This document shows positions 1-9,600 of a stretch of 64,000 nt of DNA, one piece after another. A program made the position numbers and the translations under genes. Positions within the stretch are counted from its first letter, which is position 1. Each line of letters starts with the position of its first letter. Below the pieces are notes generated by a model. That model searched no databases and was not told where the DNA came from. It saw only the letters and a list, made by a program, of their open reading frames with translations. The stretch spans positions 1,550,001-1,614,000 of the forward strand of contig CBDFMY010000003.1 in assembly GCA_965249835.1 (NCBI GenBank). Direction: 5' to 3'. The stretch is from JAHRAW01 sp965249835. Its GTDB lineage: Bacteria > Pseudomonadota > Gammaproteobacteria > Arenicellales > Poriferihabitantaceae.

Positions 1-293
1 AATGCGGTTATTTGTTTTTGACGGGTCATGGTCGGGTTGTCAAGTTTGTCTGTTTGATTGGGGGGTGGGTGGCAGTGATAGCGGCACTTTCGCCCGATTA
101 CGCGGGCGATGATTCTACTATAAACCGGGCGAGGCGATGGGCGAGATTATCGGCCACGCACGATAAATAAATTGACTAAAGGAGCGAATAAACCGGCTTT
201 ATACCCCACCACGCAAAACTAATTGCGTTTCCGCGGCGGGAGCGAGTAGAGTATGCCCAATCCAATTTAACCGGACACCACGGGAGACCAACC
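1..293. other. Region upstream of aprB, no gene seen
   Basis: No convincing coding region is visible here. A perfect inverted repeat (CGCCCG at 91-96 and CGGGCG at 103-108) forms a short hairpin without a T-tract. A TTGACT hexamer at 172-177 and a TTTATA hexamer at 198-203 could be promoter elements for aprBA, but their 20-bp spacing is poor, so the promoter is not assigned. GGGAG at 281-285 lies just ahead of the aprB start codon and serves as its ribosome binding site. Confidence 0.4.
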
Positions 294-758
294 ATGCCGA
301 CATATGTACGTACCGACAAATGCGATGGCTGCAAGGGCCAGGACAAAACCGCCTGCGTCTATATTTGCCCCCACGACTTGATGAAACTGGATAAGGACGG
401 GAGCGACACCGGCCACGCCATGAAAGCGTATAACCAGGAACCCGAGCAATGCTGGGAATGTTATTCCTGCGTCAAGATTTGCCCGCAACAGGCGATTGAA
501 TGTCGCCACTACGCCGATGTCGTGCCGCTCGGTGCGATGGTGCAGCCGTTGCGCGGCAGTGAGTCGATTATGTGGACCATCAAGTTCCGCAACGGCACCT
601 TGAAGCGTTTCAAGTTTCCCATCCGCACCACCCCCGAAGGTGCCGCCGAGCCGTTCATCGGAAAACCGGACGCGAATCCAGCCGACCTCGGCAATCATGC
701 CAAGTTGTTTACGGATCAGATGCATGAGTGTGATATGGGGCAGTTTTTGACGCAATGA
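294..758 (+). CDS. aprB: Adenylylsulfate reductase beta subunit
   Basis: The 154-residue product is the iron-sulfur subunit of dissimilatory APS reductase, which interconverts adenosine phosphosulfate with sulfite and AMP in the cytoplasm. The N-terminal half is a two-[4Fe-4S] ferredoxin module: the first cluster is seen as CDGC followed by CVYICP, the second as CWECYSCVKICP. The C-terminal tail, with the stretch WTIKFRNGTLKRFKFPIRT, is the AprB-specific extension that wraps around the alpha subunit. Length is normal for the family. The ATG follows a GGGAG motif. The partner gene aprA follows on the same strand, but only after 519 bp of repeat sequence. No qmo or aprM gene is present in the window. 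In a genome of this type the enzyme probably runs in the sulfite-oxidising direction; that is inference from lineage. Confidence 0.95.
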   Translation: MPTYVRTDKCDGCKGQDKTACVYICPHDLMKLDKDGSDTGHAMKAYNQEPEQCWECYSCVKICPQQAIECRHYADVVPLGAMVQPLRGSESIMWTIKFRNGTLKRFKFPIRTTPEGAAEPFIGKPDANPADLGNHAKLFTDQMHECDMGQFLTQ

Positions 759-1277
759 CATTGGCTTGCCTTTTCATCGCCATGCTTCGTTGCGCATCGT
801 CACTTGGTCGGTCACATACTTAATGTATGCTCCCTCCATCGCTCCTTGCGCGCCTTGCCTGACAACGAAAATACTGCACGCAATGTTTTTTCGTGATAAT
901 TAAAAAAACTTGCGCCGGTTTTTTCGTAATGGCAAAAACAAAACTTTCGTCATTGCCCGGCCCTTATTATCATTGGCCGGGCAATCCAGTTATTAAACTC
1001 AGCGGCGTTAGCCGCTGTCATTACCGGCGGCAAAGCCGCCGCTATTGCGCGGCTTCGCCGCGTCTGGATTCCCGCCTGCCGGCGAGAATGACGGCAGGGA
1101 GGCGATTTTTTCCGCCTGCGGCGAGAATGACGAATTGAGAGGGCAATGACGAATCGGCGGGAATGATTTCTTTTGAGACGCCAAAAGTAAACGAGAAAAG
1201 AAAGTCTGGCTTCGCCGAACTCTTAATGTCGTCACGCGAAGCGTGACTCCTTAAATTAACAAGCAGAGAACCAAAAA
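759..1277. repeat. Composite of dispersed repeats between aprB and aprA
   Basis: No gene is seen. Positions 759-902 match a repeat family that recurs near 34.0-34.2, 38.2-38.35, 47.5-47.67 and 51.9-52.16 kb (shared core GCGCGCCTTGCCTGAC plus CACATACTTAATGTAT). Positions 952-985 form a perfect 11-bp inverted repeat (ATTGCCCGGCC and its complement). Positions 985-1100 carry the chain AGCGGCGTTAGCCGCT, GCGGCAAAGCCGCCGC and ATTCCCGCCTGCCGGCGAG, found again near 38.5, 47.4 and 52.2-52.6 kb. Another hairpin, GTCACGC-GAA-GCGTGAC, lies about 30 bp before aprA. The block could weaken readthrough from aprB to aprA. Confidence 0.8.
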
Positions 1278-3236
1278 ATGTCCGAAGAAACCGTAACAAA
1301 TCCCGAAGTGGTGGAAGAAGAAGTCGATATTCTTTTGATTGGCGGTGGCATGGCGTGTTGCGGTGCGGCGTTTGAAATTCCCAAGTGGGCCAAGGACACC
1401 GGGCTCAATATCAAACTGGTGGACAAGGCGGCAATGGACCGCTCCGGTGCGGTGGCACAAGGATTGTCGGCAATCAACACCTACATGGGCGAGAACGACC
1501 CGGCCGATTATGTGCGTTATGTGCGCGGCGATTTAATGGGCATCACGCGCGAAGATCTGGTGTATGACACCGGTCGGCATGTTGATGATTCGGTGCACAA
1601 CTTTGAAGACTGGGGTTTGCCGATTTGGAAGCAGAAGGGCGACGAGGGCAAGAAACTTCGCGATGGCGGCAAGCCGGTTCGCTCCGGTCGCTGGCAAATC
1701 ATGATCAACGGCGAGTCGTATAAATGGATCGTCGCCGAAGCCGCGAAAAAAGCACTAGGCATTGAAAACATTCGCGAGCGCATTTTCATCGTGCGTCTTT
1801 TGACCGATGCCAACGACCCGACTCGGGTGGCCGGCGCGGCCGGTTTTTCGGTGCGCGAGAACAAAGTGTATATCTACAAGTTCAAAGCATGTCTGCTGGC
1901 ATGCGGCGGCGCGGTCAATGTGTTCCGCCCGCGTTCGGTCGGCGAAGGCACCGGTCGCACGTGGTATCCGGTATGGAATGCCGGTTCCACCTACGCCATG
2001 GCCGCGGAATGCGGCGCCGAATTGACGTTGATGGAAAATCGTTTTGTGCCGGCGCGATTCAAAGACGGTTACGGTCCGGTCGGCGCGTGGTTTTTGTTGT
2101 TCAAGGCGAAAGCGATGAACGCAGACGGCGAGGATTATCAGGAAAAAAATTATCCATTGCTAAAGGAGCATGGCTACGATCGTTACGCGGTTGGATTCAC
2201 CATGGGTACTTGTCTGCGCAATCATTTAATGATGATTGAGATGCGCGAAGGGCGCGGGCCGATTTTCATGGACACGCCGACCGCCATGGCGAAACTTGCC
2301 GAGAGCATGACGCCGAAAGAAATCAAACATCTCGAAGCCGAAGCCTGGGAAGATTTTCTCGACATGACCATCGGGCAGTGCGGTGTGTGGGCCGGGGAGA
2401 ACATCGAGCCGGACAAGCAAATGTCGGAGTTGATGCCCACCGAACCTTACCTGCTCGGTTCCCACGCCGGTTGCGCCGGATTGTGGTGTTCGGGCCCCGA
2501 AGATTTGCCCGGCACGCCCGACCATTATCACTGGGGCTACAACCGCATGAGCACGGTCAACGGATTGTTCACCGCCGGCGACGGGGTCGGTGCATCGGGG
2601 CATAAGTTCTCCTCCGGCTCGTTCACCGAAGGACGTATCTGCGCCAAGAGTATGGTCAAGTATTGCCTGGATAACCCCGACTTGAAACCAACCTTGCAAC
2701 ACACCACCGAAGAATTAGTCGCGGAAATTTACCGCCCGGTGCATACTTTTCTTGAGCATAAAGATTACACCACCGCGATCGACATCAATCCGCATTACAT
2801 CACGCCGAAGATGTTGCAGTTTCGTCTGCAAAAAATCATGGATGAATATGTCGCCGGCATCGCGACCTGGTATCAAACCAACGCGGCGATGCTGGAAATT
2901 GCCGAGCGCAAAATGAAAATGTTGAAAGAAGATTCATTAAAGATGCGCGCCAAAGATTTGCACGAACTGTTGCGCGCGTGGGAAAACTATCATCGCATCA
3001 TCGCCGCCGAAGCGCACATGAAACACATTCAGTTCCGCCAGGAATCACGCTACCCGGGTTATTATTATCGTGCCGACTTCAAAGACATCGACGATGACCA
3101 ATGGAAATGTTTCGTCAACTCCCGCCTCGACCGCGAAACCGGCAAATGGGAGATGAAAAAAGTCAAATGGCAGCCGCTGATTGCGGTTGGCGAAAAAGAA
3201 CCCGAAGGCATGAAGCACATGGGACCCGATCTTTGA
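1278..3236 (+). CDS. aprA: Adenylylsulfate reductase alpha subunit
   Basis: This 652-residue FAD-binding catalytic subunit of APS reductase belongs to the fumarate reductase/succinate dehydrogenase flavoprotein fold. The N-terminal dinucleotide-binding motif is LLIGGGMACCGAAFE near residues 20-34, followed by the AprA landmarks DRSGAVAQGLSAINTYMG and NGESYKWIVAEAAKKALG. The segment GLFTAGDGVGASGHKFSSGS is the typical C-terminal FAD-contact region. Length is as expected for AprA and the frame is uninterrupted. There is no strong ribosome binding site; a weak AGAGA precedes the ATG. It follows aprB across 519 bp of repeats, so strict co-transcription is less certain than usual. A GC-rich hairpin directly after the stop codon probably ends the unit. 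The gene is a standard phylogenetic marker, so its sequence could place the organism among sulfur oxidisers. Confidence 0.97.
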   Translation: MSEETVTNPEVVEEEVDILLIGGGMACCGAAFEIPKWAKDTGLNIKLVDKAAMDRSGAVAQGLSAINTYMGENDPADYVRYVRGDLMGITREDLVYDTGRHVDDSVHNFEDWGLPIWKQKGDEGKKLRDGGKPVRSGRWQIMINGESYKWIVAEAAKKALGIENIRERIFIVRLLTDANDPTRVAGAAGFSVRENKVYIYKFKACLLACGGAVNVFRPRSVGEGTGRTWYPVWNAGSTYAMAAECGAELTLMENRFVPARFKDGYGPVGAWFLLFKAKAMNADGEDYQEKNYPLLKEHGYDRYAVGFTMGTCLRNHLMMIEMREGRGPIFMDTPTAMAKLAESMTPKEIKHLEAEAWEDFLDMTIGQCGVWAGENIEPDKQMSELMPTEPYLLGSHAGCAGLWCSGPEDLPGTPDHYHWGYNRMSTVNGLFTAGDGVGASGHKFSSGSFTEGRICAKSMVKYCLDNPDLKPTLQHTTEELVAEIYRPVHTFLEHKDYTTAIDINPHYITPKMLQFRLQKIMDEYVAGIATWYQTNAAMLEIAERKMKMLKEDSLKMRAKDLHELLRAWENYHRIIAAEAHMKHIQFRQESRYPGYYYRADFKDIDDDQWKCFVNSRLDRETGKWEMKKVKWQPLIAVGEKEPEGMKHMGPDL

Positions 3237-3246
3237 TTCTTGTATG

Positions 3247-3277
3247 CCCCGGCACGGATGAGAGAGTTCGTGCGGGG
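3247..3277 (+). terminator. Hairpin after aprA
   Basis: CCCCGGCACG at 3247-3256 can pair with CGTGCGGGG at 3269-3277, with one unpaired C. The stem begins 10 bp after the aprA stop codon. There is no T-tract, so this is a likely but not classical intrinsic terminator. Confidence 0.5.
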
Positions 3278-3327
3278 AAAGGTGTTAGTGAAATAGTGAA
3301 CTTATACAATTGTCCATCTGGGCCACG

Positions 3328-5341
3328 GTTTTGATTCCCCCCATTTTTCCAGTGTGTTAGAGTTTGCGACAAGAACCGAGTGGCGGGTATGCCGTTTTGA
3401 TTCCCCCCATTTTTCCAGTGTGTTAGAGTATGCATTGGTATCGCAAGGCGGCGCGGCAAGTTTTGATTCCCCCCATTTTTCCAGTGTGTTAGAGTTTTAT
3501 GCAGATGCTATCGAACAGGGGATGGGTTTTGATTCCCCCCATTTTTCCAGTGTGTTAGAGTTTGCTAATCAACTCATCGATGATGTGGGCCGTTTTGATT
3601 CCCCCCATTTTTCCAGTGTGTTAGAGTGGCGACAAGCAAATTGACTATAACTGGATTGTTTTGATTCCCCCCATTTTTCCAGTGTGTTAGAGTGTTGAGC
3701 AACGCATTGATAATACCAAGCACGTTTTGATTCCCCCCATTTTTCCAGTGTGTTAGAGTCGTTAGCAACGGTTCCAAGTCATCGGTATTGTTTTGATTCC
3801 CCCCATTTTTCCAGTGTGTTAGAGTCACATCGTAATCGGTGATGAGGTGCTTTTCGTTTTGATTCCCCCCATTTTTCCAGTGTGTTAGAGTGCGGCAACC
3901 ATCCGGCAGCTAACCACCGGTGTTTTGATTCCCCCCATTTTTCCAGTGTGTTAGAGTAATTGGCCACAAGGGCAGGGATAGCATCAGGTTTTGATTCCCC
4001 CCATTTTTCCAGTGTGTTAGAGTGTTGAGCAACGCATTGATAATACCAAGCACGTTTTGATTCCCCCCATTTTTCCAGTGTGTTAGAGTCGTTAGCAACG
4101 GTTCCAAGTCATCGGTATTGTTTTGATTCCCCCCATTTTTCCAGTGTGTTAGAGTCACATCGTAATCGGTGATGAGGTGCTTTTCGTTTTGATTCCCCCC
4201 ATTTTTCCAGTGTGTTAGAGTGCGGCAACCATCCGGCAGCTAACCACCGGTGTTTTGATTCCCCCCATTTTTCCAGTGTGTTAGAGTAATTGGCCACAAG
4301 GGCAGGGATAGCATCAGGTTTTGATTCCCCCCATTTTTCCAGTGTGTTAGAGTACGCAATGCAACCGGATGAGGTCTTTGTAAGTTTTGATTCCCCCCAT
4401 TTTTCCAGTGTGTTAGAGTTCCGACTGCTCGGATGACAGCGACTTGCCCGTTTTGATTCCCCCCATTTTTCCAGTGTGTTAGAGTGAAGATCCTGCAGAT
4501 ATTGTTGCTTATATTGTTTTGATTCCCCCCATTTTTCCAGTGTGTTAGAGTAGTAGTGACTTGGGGCGCAGGTGCATATGTGTTTTGATTCCCCCCATTT
4601 TTCCAGTGTGTTAGAGTCGCCGCGCCTTGCGCGTAGGTCGCACCAGTGTTTTGATTCCCCCCATTTTTCCAGTGTGTTAGAGTTAGCGCCGCGTCCAGCG
4701 CGCTAAGCGCAGTGTTTTGATTCCCCCCATTTTTCCAGTGTGTTAGAGTTTTGGTCAGCATTACCGCCACAACGCTTCGGTTTTGATTCCCCCCATTTTT
4801 CCAGTGTGTTAGAGTGAAACTCAACAGCTATTTCACTGGAACGCAGTTTTGATTCCCCCCATTTTTCCAGTGTGTTAGAGTAGTGTTTTTCGGATAAACA
4901 TGCTCAACATGGTTTTGATTCCCCCCATTTTTCCAGTGTGTTAGAGTTGCGTTTCCCGGTCCACCACGATTTGTAAGTTTTGATTCCCCCCATTTTTCCA
5001 GTGTGTTAGAGTCCATGCATTCGATGTCTTGAACGCATTCTTGTTTTGATTCCCCCCATTTTTCCAGTGTGTTAGAGTCAGCGCCGACATAACCTGCATT
5101 ACGGCGAAGTTTTGATTCCCCCCATTTTTCCAGTGTGTTAGAGTGCGGCGGGCGTTAATGGCACGTAATCCAGCGTTTTGATTCCCCCCATTTTTCCAGT
5201 GTGTTAGAGTCCAGATAAATAAGTTAAAGAGGTTGATTATGTTTTGATTCCCCCCATTTTTCCAGTGTGTTAGAGTTTATCGGCGGCGATACAACCATGT
5301 TACCGGTTTTGATTCCCCCCATTTTTCCAGTGTGTTAGAGT
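3328..5341 (+). CRISPR. Type II-C CRISPR array, 31 repeats and 30 spacers
   Basis: A 36-bp repeat beginning GTTTTGATTCCCCCC and ending TGTGTTAGAGT occurs 31 times, at 3328, 3394 and so on to 5306. All copies look identical, including both terminal ones. Spacers are 30 nt, except those before the repeats at 4977 and 5306, which are 29 nt. The 66-bp period, the adjacent cas9-cas1-cas2 and the absence of csn2 or cas4 fit subtype II-C. The GTTTT end is normally the 5' end of a type II repeat, so pre-crRNA is probably read on the plus strand, convergent with the cas genes. The 3' end of each repeat contains TGTTAGAGT, which resembles an extended -10 element; II-C systems such as that of Neisseria meningitidis start transcripts inside repeats, so this is plausible here. 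Spacers 6-10 are repeated exactly as spacers 11-15. Confidence 0.98.
3694..4353 (+). repeat. Exact 330-bp tandem duplication inside the CRISPR array
   Basis: Positions 3694-4023 and 4024-4353 are identical. Each half holds five spacers and five repeats. The spacer order is the same in both halves, beginning GTTGAGCAACGC and ending ATAGCATCAG. This is what unequal recombination between repeats would produce. An assembly error is the alternative. Confidence 0.95.
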
Positions 5342-5377
5342 ACGTAGAAATCGGGAACGAACAGAGATATATTTAGT

Positions 5378-5475
5378 TTTGCACCTTGGGAAGCCGACCA
5401 CAGCTATACGCAGATTGGGGAATCTTAACTATCGTGGCGGCTTCTCAGGCACTGCACCCATCCCGAGCGTGGGCT
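5378..5475 (+). ncRNA. Candidate tracrRNA between array and cas2
   Basis: Positions 5404-5429 can pair with the CRISPR repeat in two blocks. GGGGAATC followed by AAC pairs with GATTCCCC and the GTT end of the repeat, with a 2-nt internal mismatch. ATACGCAG pairs with CAGTGTGT, with one mismatch and two wobbles. A bulge of unequal size separates the blocks, as in known repeat:anti-repeat duplexes. Downstream, GTG(G)CGG at 5434-5440 can pair with CTGCAC at 5452-5457, a possible nexus-like stem, and CCCAT with GTGGG forms a second stem at 5457-5473. A TATATT at 5368-5373 is a possible -10 box. No T-tract is evident at the 3' end, which overlaps the end of cas2. No comparable anti-repeat was seen in the 202 bp upstream of cas9. 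Ends are approximate. Confidence 0.45.
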
Positions 5476-5827
5476 ACCAGTTCTCAAACATGCTCAACTG
5501 TTGCATTTCGCTTGTTTTCTTCTTTTTCCGATAGTGTTCGCTGACAATGGCGATGGACTTGGTCCATTGCTTCTCGGTCATCAGTATTGCCCGGATGTTG
5601 CCCCCTTGTGGCGCAAAGACCCGTAATCTGCGGGCGTGTTTCTGCATACGCTCCCAAGAATTGCACGAGCGCATATACACCGAAAACTGAAGCATGTTGT
5701 AGCCGTCATCCAGCAGTTGCTTGCGAAATCGGGTGGCTTCGTCCCGCTCCCGCTTTGTGCCCACCGGTAAATCAAACAGCACCAGCATCCAGCCCATTTT
5801 TAGCGTGCTTGGAGTTCCGGCAGCCAT
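5474..5827 (-). CDS. cas2: CRISPR-associated endoribonuclease Cas2
   Basis: The 117-residue product is the Cas2 half of the Cas1-Cas2 spacer-integration complex. The N-terminal strand LVLFDLPVGTKRERDEATRFRKQLLDDGYNML (residues about 15-46) is the Cas2 ferredoxin-like fold, with the conserved acidic residue in FDLP. The later segment QFSVYMRSCNS matches the family pattern SVY.R. Length is typical of type II Cas2. It overlaps cas1 by 28 bp and is the last gene of the minus-strand operon cas9-cas1-cas2. Its 3' end abuts the candidate tracrRNA region on the opposite strand. Confidence 0.95.
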   Translation of the reverse strand: MAAGTPSTLKMGWMLVLFDLPVGTKRERDEATRFRKQLLDDGYNMLQFSVYMRSCNSWERMQKHARRLRVFAPQGGNIRAILMTEKQWTKSIAIVSEHYRKKKKTSEMQQLSMFENW

Positions 5828-6696
5828 AAGTGCCCAATATCTTTGGTGCTGAATGACTTTGCGGTCGAGTTCACAAATACATCAACACCGTCGATCAGTT
5901 TCAATTTGTTGTTATTATGCAGCACTTCAATCGTGTTCCAACAGCCCTGAGCAAACAGTATCCATTCCCTGGTGGTTTTTTCTTTTTCCGGTTCCTTGGT
6001 CAAATATACATGCAGTTGATAATCAATGAACGGGCGTAGCGGTTCAATCACATCATAAACAAAAGGATGATTGTGAAAGTTTGCCTGATGGTGCACGCCG
6101 AATAACGGACTCATACCGTGGGCAACGATGGAGCGATGACAAATTGCGCCTAAAACCGCATATCCATAGTTGAGCATCTGATTAACCGGGTGTTCATCAT
6201 CGTGCCGCCGAGTCAAGCCAGCAAAACCGCTGTGGGAAAAGAACTCGCGCCAGTAATAGCGAGCGCAAGCGGATTCGTTGGGTTTGCGATTGTTCAAGTG
6301 CTCTTCCAGATAGGTATGACGTGCGCCGATATTTTTCAGCAACCGACGCTGGTTATCGATTTTGGTGCGCAAAAGGCATTGCCAGATTGCGCTTTGCAAT
6401 TTCCTGGTGCTACGCGCTTGCTGATATGCGACATCACGCTTGATAATCTTTGGTAGCGGTTCTGTTAGCCCAATGGGGCGATACTTTTTATCACAGTGCA
6501 GGATGAACGCGCCGTTTTCCAGCAGGGCTGAAATGAGGCGGTCGGTAAGCGTTACATTTTCCGTAACGATAACGACGCCGCGAATATCTTCCAGCGGCAA
6601 CTGCCTTCGCTCATCCCCATGCTCATAACGCAACAGGCCGCGTTCCTTGTGCAGATAGATGTCGGGAGACATCAGGTGCAGTAGGTAATAACTCAA
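5800..6696 (-). CDS. cas1: CRISPR-associated integrase Cas1, type II
   Basis: The 298-residue protein is the integrase that inserts new spacers together with Cas2. The type II Cas1 signature is visible: an N-terminal beta-rich domain with LPLEDIRGVVIVTENVTLTD, then the alpha-helical catalytic domain. That domain includes NQMLNYGYAVLGAICHRSIVAHGMSPLFGVHH, which supplies a catalytic histidine, and LRPFIDYQLHV, which supplies the acidic residue. Length is normal for subtype II-C. The start codon overlaps the cas9 stop by 4 bp (ATGA) and the 3' end overlaps cas2 by 28 bp, so the three genes are probably translationally coupled. No frameshift is seen, so adaptation is probably functional. Confidence 0.96.
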   Translation of the reverse strand: MSYYLLHLMSPDIYLHKERGLLRYEHGDERRQLPLEDIRGVVIVTENVTLTDRLISALLENGAFILHCDKKYRPIGLTEPLPKIIKRDVAYQQARSTRKLQSAIWQCLLRTKIDNQRRLLKNIGARHTYLEEHLNNRKPNESACARYYWREFFSHSGFAGLTRRHDDEHPVNQMLNYGYAVLGAICHRSIVAHGMSPLFGVHHQANFHNHPFVYDVIEPLRPFIDYQLHVYLTKEPEKEKTTREWILFAQGCWNTIEVLHNNNKLKLIDGVDVFVNSTAKSFSTKDIGHLWLPELQAR

Positions 6697-9600
6697 TTCG
6701 GTCGGTCCGTTTTTTTGGCATACTCCAGAATCTTGCTGTTTATCCGATAAACCGTGCCATTCTGGGCGACTAATTCCACTCTCATACCACCCCCAAATCC
6801 TTTAATTTGATAATGCCCCTCGGGGAGATTTTGTTTGGGGATGTCATCTGCTGTTACCTTGTCGATATAATCCATGTGATTTCTGTTAATCGCCACCGTG
6901 GCATTTTCGAGAATTTGGTTTGTCGGTTCTTGCTTAATAAGATGATTAACCAGGCGATTGGACTTAATGAACTCTTCCTCACCGCCTTCGGTATTAACAA
7001 TCGTAAAATATCGATGATCAGACCGTTCCGGGTCAACCTTGTAATGGCCATTCAAAATATCGCCTTTCTTTACACGAAAATCAACAAGTTCTAATGACTT
7101 CCCCGTCATCAGTTGGTTGGTCATTATGATTTGTTTAAGCATGGCAGGTTTTATCCGGTAGCGATTCACCGATTCATCATCCCGTTTCGGAATAAATTCA
7201 ATGATGATATTCTGATTATTCACTTGTGCCACGCGATAATTGCCGAAGTCCAATCGGGCATCCCTCCCCAGTTGCGTTGCGGTTATTTTACTCTGACCTG
7301 GCAGGGAAATAAGCAAGCCCGGATAAAACAACCCAATAATGTCGCTGGCCTTTTTCTCTACTTCTTTTTCTGACTGGTAACGAGACCGGAAACTATGAAT
7401 AGTTTTCGACCAGACCTTACCCTGCTTGTCCTTATAGAAAAGGTAGCCGTGTTGAGAAGTGCCTTTGCCGGTTTCCGACTTATTGGTATACCACTGGCCT
7501 CGCTCATCGGAGTCTTTGCTGATGTTTTTGAATTCTTTTTTGTTTACGTCCTTTTTGCTTTTTGGCTGTTCGGCTATAGCAGGTGGGATGCGTGTTACAT
7601 AGCGCGGATTAACGCTTTCCAACTTTTCAGCAAAATAGGTTGCATCAATGCCTTTGGGTAACTTGAAAAAATCCGTTTTGCTCTTATCCCTCGCCCATTG
7701 GCGCAGGTAACTGATAACCATGGCGTCCAGTGCATGGTGCCGATGGTCGGAACGATCTTTCTGGTAGTGCTTTGAACCATCCCCAAGTGCCTGATAAAGT
7801 TTGTATTTTTTAGCGACCTTGCTGGTAAGCCCACCGCTGACAACAAATACACGCTGCTGCTCGCCTTCCGCGCCGGGCTGCCAACCAAAACGTAAGCAAA
7901 CGATGTCCCTGGCAAGGCGGGCAATATGTGCCGTGCCCGCCAGGCCAGTGTATTTTTCAATCAGCGATTCCGTTTCTTCCCGGGTGCTCGCCAGTAGCAG
8001 TTTCTTTTTGTTTTTTCCTAAGGGTAATGAGTCCAGGCGAGTTTTGAATGCCGCCCAATTGATAAAATCACATTCGCAGGGCAGGCGTTTGCCTTTTAGT
8101 TTGCGATTGACGTGCGCACTGGTGAGCACCTTGTTGTAATACGCATCTGGCCCACCGTCCTCTTTTGGAAAAATGTGGTCGATGTCATGGCTTTCCAATT
8201 GGCTTATATCTATTGATTCTCCAGTATATAAGCACTGCTTGTTTTGCTCCTCATACAAACGATAGCGAAGTATGTTTGTGTCAGTAACCGGTATATGCAA
8301 GTTTTTAAGTGCTGCCACTGCTCTTTGATTATTTTCTTTACCAGCTTTCGCTTGATCGGTATATTTTTTCTTTTTCTCGTCACTAAGAAAATCTTCCCGA
8401 ATAAACTCCAGATTAACGGCACCTGGTTCTCCGTATTTCCGCACCAGATTTTCCAGTTCATGGCGAAACACATTCAATCTATGCCGTAATTCCGGCCAGT
8501 TGCAAGAACTGATAACCCGTTGAATGGCCGAATCTATATCGCCATCTTCATTAAAATAACGCTCGGCAAGGCTTATATCGGGAACATGGATGGCTTCGCG
8601 ACTGTTTTCCATCTTCTCAAGGAACTTGAAATCATCGGGAAAATATCGATACGCAACATCGGAAAATATCTGATACCCAAACTCCGCGCCCGGATTTTTC
8701 TCTTCCTCAGTTGCAATAAGTTGTGCTAGTTCGTCATAAAAATCTTGCGGCGTTTTTTCGGAAAGAATCAGGAATTTCATCAAATACAAGGCCGGTTGGC
8801 TGAAGCGGCTTCGGCCACTGTGTTTGCTGGCTGGAATGTCCTCATGTCCCATCTTGACGATTCCGTCCAGGCTTTCGGCCATTTTAGTAATCTTGCTCTT
8901 GGTGAACTTGAAGCATTTGGCGTATTCTTCTGGATCGTATTTTTTGTTCTTTTTCTTCCAGACCGCTTCACACTCATGAAACTTGTCGATGAGTTCTTTC
9001 CCGGTCAGGGAGGCAACGATCTTATTGCCTTGCTCATCTTCTTTCTCATAACGCCAGTTGACCAGACGCAACAGAAAGCCCACTTCAATCGCCAACTGTT
9101 TTTCCCCCTTGCATACATTCAAGCGAGGGAGTAGGGCGCATTTGGAAACAATGCGATTTTTAAAGCGCGGGTATTTTTGTCCCAACACACCGTCAATTTT
9201 TTTGGCGGATGGATAGCGTGTATCTATGGCGTTGCTCTGCTCGCCATAAAGTAACTGATCAATCTTACCCGGCGTTAAATGTTCTTTCAGTTGCGGGATT
9301 TGTTCGGCGGCACGTTTGAGTAAGCCGGTAATCTCTGTAGTAACCAGTTCTCTGGAAGCGTTATAACCCCGCGCTCTTTCAGGCACTTTGCCGCTGTCAT
9401 ATTGTCGCTTAGCGGTTATTTCATGGGCACTTTCATCCCACAAACCCATCTTCCAAGCATCGTAGTAGCAGGGCAGGTGATAGCGTTCATCGGGTGTCAT
9501 TTTCCGCAGTTCGGCATTGAATTCGCCAATCTGAGTTTTCGGCACTTTGTCTTGTTCATCTGGCTTGTCCTTTTTTATTCCCGTCGGTTTCTTCCATGGC

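Noticed and set aside
893..1299. Short open frames in the space between aprB and aprA
   Set aside because: They lie in dispersed repeats that recur in unrelated places and have no protein-like features.
3574..5016. Open frames on the minus strand through the CRISPR array with repeated LTHWKNGGNQN peptides
   Set aside because: They are the translation of the CRISPR repeat itself. The 66-bp period keeps one frame open. No ribosome binding site or independent gene signal.
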